DNA from: Patescibacteria group bacterium
GTDB taxonomy: Bacteria > Patescibacteriota > Minisyncoccia > Minisyncoccales > JASEJS01
Reading direction: 5' to 3'
Assembly: GCA_030016765.1 (NCBI GenBank)
Contig: JASEJS010000039.1
Coordinates: forward strand, 1 to 6,522
DNA length: 6,522 nt
Positions 4,779 to 6,522 of the stretch are shown here, in pieces. The position numbers were made by a program, and so were the translations under genes. Position 1 is the first letter of the stretch. Each line of letters begins with the position of its first letter. The notes under the pieces were generated by a model. The model was not told where the DNA came from. It ran no database searches and saw only the letters and a program-made list of their open reading frames with translations.

Positions 4779-5513
4779 ATGGCTGAAAATAAAGAAGAAA
4801 AGAAAATAAAAAAGGAAATTGATTTTAAAATTGATGTTGAAGAGATGGCAAGAGCTGGCCTACACTTTGGCCATCGGACCTCAAGAGTTAATCCAAAAAT
4901 GGAGCCTTATTTATACGGAGTAAGGAATACCATTCATATTATTGATTTGGAAAAGACTAAAGAGAAATTGGAAGAGGCCTTAAAGTTTATTCAAGAGCTT
5001 ATTGCTGAAAATAAAATTTTGCTCTTAGTAGGAACAAAAATTCAGGTCAAAGATTTGATAAAAGAAATTGCAGCAGAATGTGGCCTTCCCTATGTTAATG
5101 AAAGATGGCTGGGAGGAACTTTTACCAATTTCGAAACTATTAAAAAGAGAATTGAGTATTTTAAGGACTTGGAAAAGAAAAAGAAAGAAGGAGAATTAGA
5201 AAAATACACTAAAAAGGAAAGGGCTAAAATTGACAAAGAATTAAGAGATTTAGAAATAAAATTTGGAGGCATTAAAGACTTAGAAAAATTACCAGATGCT
5301 ATTTTTGTCTCAGATATGAAAAAGGACCATTTGGCAGTAAAGGAAGCTAGGCAGAAAGGAATAAAGGTAATTGGGATTTCAGACACTAATGTTGATCCAA
5401 CTTTAGCTGATTATCCCATACCAGCTAATGATGATGCCATTTCATCAGTAAAATATATTCTTGAAAAAGTAAAAGAAGTAATCAAAAATCAAAAGTTAAA
5501 AGTTAAAAGTTAA
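4779..5513 (+). CDS. rpsB: 30S ribosomal protein uS2
   Basis: This 244-residue protein is uS2, a late-assembling protein between the head and body of the small subunit. The family signatures are clear: ARAGLHFGHRTSRVNPKMEP, YLYGVRNTIHIIDLEKT, LPYVNERWLGGTFTNFETI, the charged coiled-coil hairpin at roughly residues 125-165, and DPTLADYPIPANDDAISSV near the end. The frame extends to a TTG at 4764, but the ATG at 4779 (MAENKEE) is the more natural start; no Shine-Dalgarno precedes either. The last codons and the TAA lie in a 7-bp tandem repeat (5491-5511). It heads the conserved rpsB-tsf operon, with tsf starting 7 nt after its stop. Upstream are the palindromic promoter at 4617-4652 and a possible proximal promoter. 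Confidence 0.95.
   Translation: MAENKEEKKIKKEIDFKIDVEEMARAGLHFGHRTSRVNPKMEPYLYGVRNTIHIIDLEKTKEKLEEALKFIQELIAENKILLLVGTKIQVKDLIKEIAAECGLPYVNERWLGGTFTNFETIKKRIEYFKDLEKKKKEGELEKYTKKERAKIDKELRDLEIKFGGIKDLEKLPDAIFVSDMKKDHLAVKEARQKGIKVIGISDTNVDPTLADYPIPANDDAISSVKYILEKVKEVIKNQKLKVKS
5491..5511 (+). repeat. 7-bp tandem repeat (AAAAGTT) x3 over the end of rpsB
   Basis: Three perfect head-to-tail AAAAGTT units occupy 5491-5497, 5498-5504 and 5505-5511, followed by AAAA. They encode the last residues KLKVKS, and the T of the TAA stop is the last base of the third unit. Because 7 is not a multiple of 3, gain or loss of one unit would change the reading frame at the C-terminus of S2 and the distance to the tsf start at 5521. 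Confidence 0.8.
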
Positions 5514-5520
5514 AAATAAT

Positions 5521-5958
5521 ATGGAAGAAAAAGAAAAAAAACCAGGAATAATCGAATGTTACATCCATTCCAATAAGAAAATCGGAGTGTTATTGGACAT
5601 TAGATGTGAAACAGATTTTGTGGCTAGAACTGAAGAATTCAAAAAATTAGCTCATGAGTTATGTCTTCAAATTGCAGCCATGAATCCTTTATTTTTAAAA
5701 GAGGAAGATATTTCAGAAAGATTCTTAGCTGGCGAAAGAAAAATTTTTAGAGAACAACTTTCTGATTCTGGTAAACCTCAAAAAATAATTGATCAAATTG
5801 TGGAGGGGAAACTAAAAAAATATAAAGAGGAAATTTCCCTTTTATCTCAGCCCTATATTAGAGATCAAACAAAAACTATAAAAGAGTTAATTGATGAATA
5901 TATTGCCAAGTTTGGAGAAAATATTATTATAAAGAGGTTTGTAAGATTTGAAATTTGA
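5521..5958 (+). CDS. tsf: Elongation factor Ts, short form lacking the N-terminal UBA-like domain
   Basis: This 145-residue protein is EF-Ts, the guanine nucleotide exchange factor that releases GDP from EF-Tu. It aligns with the core of the short Thermus-type EF-Ts (about 196 residues): GIIECYIHSNKKIGVL, then CETDFVARTEEF with the TDFV motif at 31-34, whose Asp-Phe pair displaces the EF-Tu magnesium site. LQIAAMNP, EGKLKKYKEE, LLSQPYIRD and FGENIIIKRFVRFE follow, so the C-terminal end is complete. The first 50 or so residues of the family, a UBA-like domain that contacts the EF-Tu G domain, are absent. They cannot be encoded upstream because rpsB ends 7 nt before the ATG. No Shine-Dalgarno is visible; coupling to rpsB is likely. 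It ends in TGA, so a UGA-reading factor (RF2) must exist elsewhere. Confidence 0.92.
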   Translation: MEEKEKKPGIIECYIHSNKKIGVLLDIRCETDFVARTEEFKKLAHELCLQIAAMNPLFLKEEDISERFLAGERKIFREQLSDSGKPQKIIDQIVEGKLKKYKEEISLLSQPYIRDQTKTIKELIDEYIAKFGENIIIKRFVRFEI

Positions 5959-5964
5959 GAAAAT

Positions 5965-6327
5965 ATGGGAGAAACAATTGCTCAAATTATCTTGATTGGA
6001 AGTTTTATTGGAATGGGAATAATTTTGTATCGGAAAATCCCAGTTTTGGCTAAATTACCGGAAGTTTCTTTCAAAAGAGAAGAGAATTTATTTTTAAGAA
6101 TAAAAAATAAAATAAAGGAAATTATCCCTCTTAAATCTTTTTCCTATGAGATACTTTTACAAAAAATTCTCTCTAAAATTAGAATTTTATCTCTGAAAAC
6201 TGATAACAAAATAGCTAATTGGCTTCAAAAATTGAGGGAGAAATCTCAAAAGAAGAAATTTGAAGAAAATGATAACTATTGGCAAAAGATTAAGAAATCA
6301 ATAAATTTAAAAGGTAAAAGGAAATAA
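5965..6327 (+). CDS. Small single-pass membrane protein of unknown function
   Basis: I recognise no characterised family, though it looks like a hypothetical protein recurrent in Patescibacteria. The 120-residue product has one hydrophobic segment at about residues 5-23 (TIAQIILIGSFIGMGIILY). A short RKIPVLAKLPE motif comes next, then a long, very basic, probably helical tail with KILSKIRILSLKTDNKIANW and WLQKLREKSQKKK. The positive charge after the membrane segment predicts a cytoplasmic C-terminus, suited to contact with RNA, ribosomes or lipid surfaces; this is inference only. It starts 6 nt after tsf and ends 5 nt before tRNA-Thr, so it belongs to the rpsB-tsf transcript. No strong Shine-Dalgarno is visible. 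Confidence 0.75.
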   Translation: MGETIAQIILIGSFIGMGIILYRKIPVLAKLPEVSFKREENLFLRIKNKIKEIIPLKSFSYEILLQKILSKIRILSLKTDNKIANWLQKLREKSQKKKFEENDNYWQKIKKSINLKGKRK

Positions 6328-6332
6328 TTTAG

Positions 6333-6404
6333 GCCAGTGTAGCTCAACAGGAGAGCAGTTGCTTTGTAAGCATCAGGTTGTCGGTGCAAATCCGACCACT
6401 GGCT
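6333..6404 (+). tRNA. tRNA-Thr (anticodon UGU)
   Basis: The cloverleaf folds over 72 nt. The acceptor arm GCCAGTG (6333-6339) pairs perfectly with CACTGGC (6397-6403). The D arm is GCTC/GAGC with a 7-nt loop containing GG. The anticodon arm is GTTGC/GCATC with loop TTTGTAA, giving anticodon TGT at 6365-6367, which reads ACA and other ACN threonine codons. The T arm is GTCGG/CCGAC with loop TGCAAAT. The discriminator is T (6404) and CCA is not encoded, so it must be added after processing. Oddities are a U-U mismatch at the second anticodon-stem pair (6359/6373) and TGC instead of TTC at the start of the T loop. It lies inside an operon, 5 nt after one gene and 1 nt before the next. Confidence 0.94.
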
Positions 6405-6405
6405 C

Positions 6406-6522
6406 ATGAAAATGGAAAAAATAAACTATTTTCTCATTTCTTTTGCCATAATTTTAGGAATACTAGTTGATTATTTATTTTATGGAAAGCCAATTGGCAT
6501 TTCCTTTTTTGTTTTTATTTCA
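6406..6522 (+). CDS. Multi-pass membrane protein, probably DUF4173/DUF4153-like (3' end outside window)
   Basis: Only the first 39 codons are present, open to the window end. They begin MKMEKINYFLISFAIILGIL, a hydrophobic segment, followed by DYLFYGKPIGISFFVFIS. The LFYGKPxGISF motif after the first membrane helix is what I associate with the N-terminus of DUF4173/DUF4153-type integral membrane proteins, whose function is unknown. The first ATG at 6406 is one base after the tRNA-Thr discriminator; a second in-frame ATG is at 6412. No Shine-Dalgarno is possible outside the tRNA. Cleavage of the tRNA 3' end would leave an mRNA with almost no leader. The frame and membrane character are seen directly; the family is a tentative recognition from a short fragment. 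Confidence 0.6.
   Translation, partial: MKMEKINYFLISFAIILGILVDYLFYGKPIGISFFVFIS

Noticed and set aside
5090..5386. Minus-strand open frame inside rpsB
   Set aside because: It is the antisense shadow of a conserved S2 sequence; the Ser/Phe-rich product reflects complemented Lys/Glu codons.

Overview
The window is AT-rich, tightly packed bacterial DNA. It most resembles a Candidate Phyla Radiation (Patescibacteria) genome, probably Parcubacteria-like. This is inferred from short translation factors, gaps of 0-7 nt within operons, few Shine-Dalgarno sites, a stand-alone PaaX/Cas2-like protein of a type common in that group, and a tRNA with no encoded CCA. TAA, TAG and TGA all end genes here, so the code looks standard.

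Layout. Positions 1-2938 (+): the 3' part of an archaeal-type fructose-1,6-bisphosphate aldolase/phosphatase, then the CTC-type 50S protein bL25 (zero-gap junction), then a secreted coiled-coil protein with a lytic-transglycosylase-like domain. Positions 2944-3910 (-): rpmE (bL31) followed 1 nt later by a shortened RF1-like gene, convergent with the transglycosylase gene and 5 nt from it. Positions 3911-4046: a divergent promoter region. Positions 4047-4592 (+): a winged-helix/Cas2-like PaaX-family protein. Positions 4593-4778: a non-coding stretch holding a second copy of the palindrome found upstream of the PaaX-like gene. Positions 4779-6522 (+): rpsB (S2), tsf (EF-Ts), a small membrane protein, tRNA-Thr(UGU), and the start of a multi-pass membrane protein.

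Two observations stand out. First, the PaaX/Cas2-like gene is bracketed by two 36-bp palindromes (3995-4030 and 4617-4652) with the same 17-2-17 architecture and an identical 17-nt right arm. Each contains a sigma70-like promoter on the + strand (TTGAcT or TTGAaT, 16 bp, TAAAAT). The simplest model is a self-repressing Cas2-fold regulator that also acts on the rpsB-tsf side. Second, the RF1-like protein keeps the residues that read stop codons but lacks the N-terminal domain. It also has GGR where class I release factors have the near-universal GGQ, within a wholly rewritten loop.

Most genes serve translation (bL25, bL31, RF1-like, S2, EF-Ts, tRNA-Thr). Both RF1 and EF-Ts have lost their N-terminal domains. 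All identifications rest on motif recognition by eye; no database search was run.
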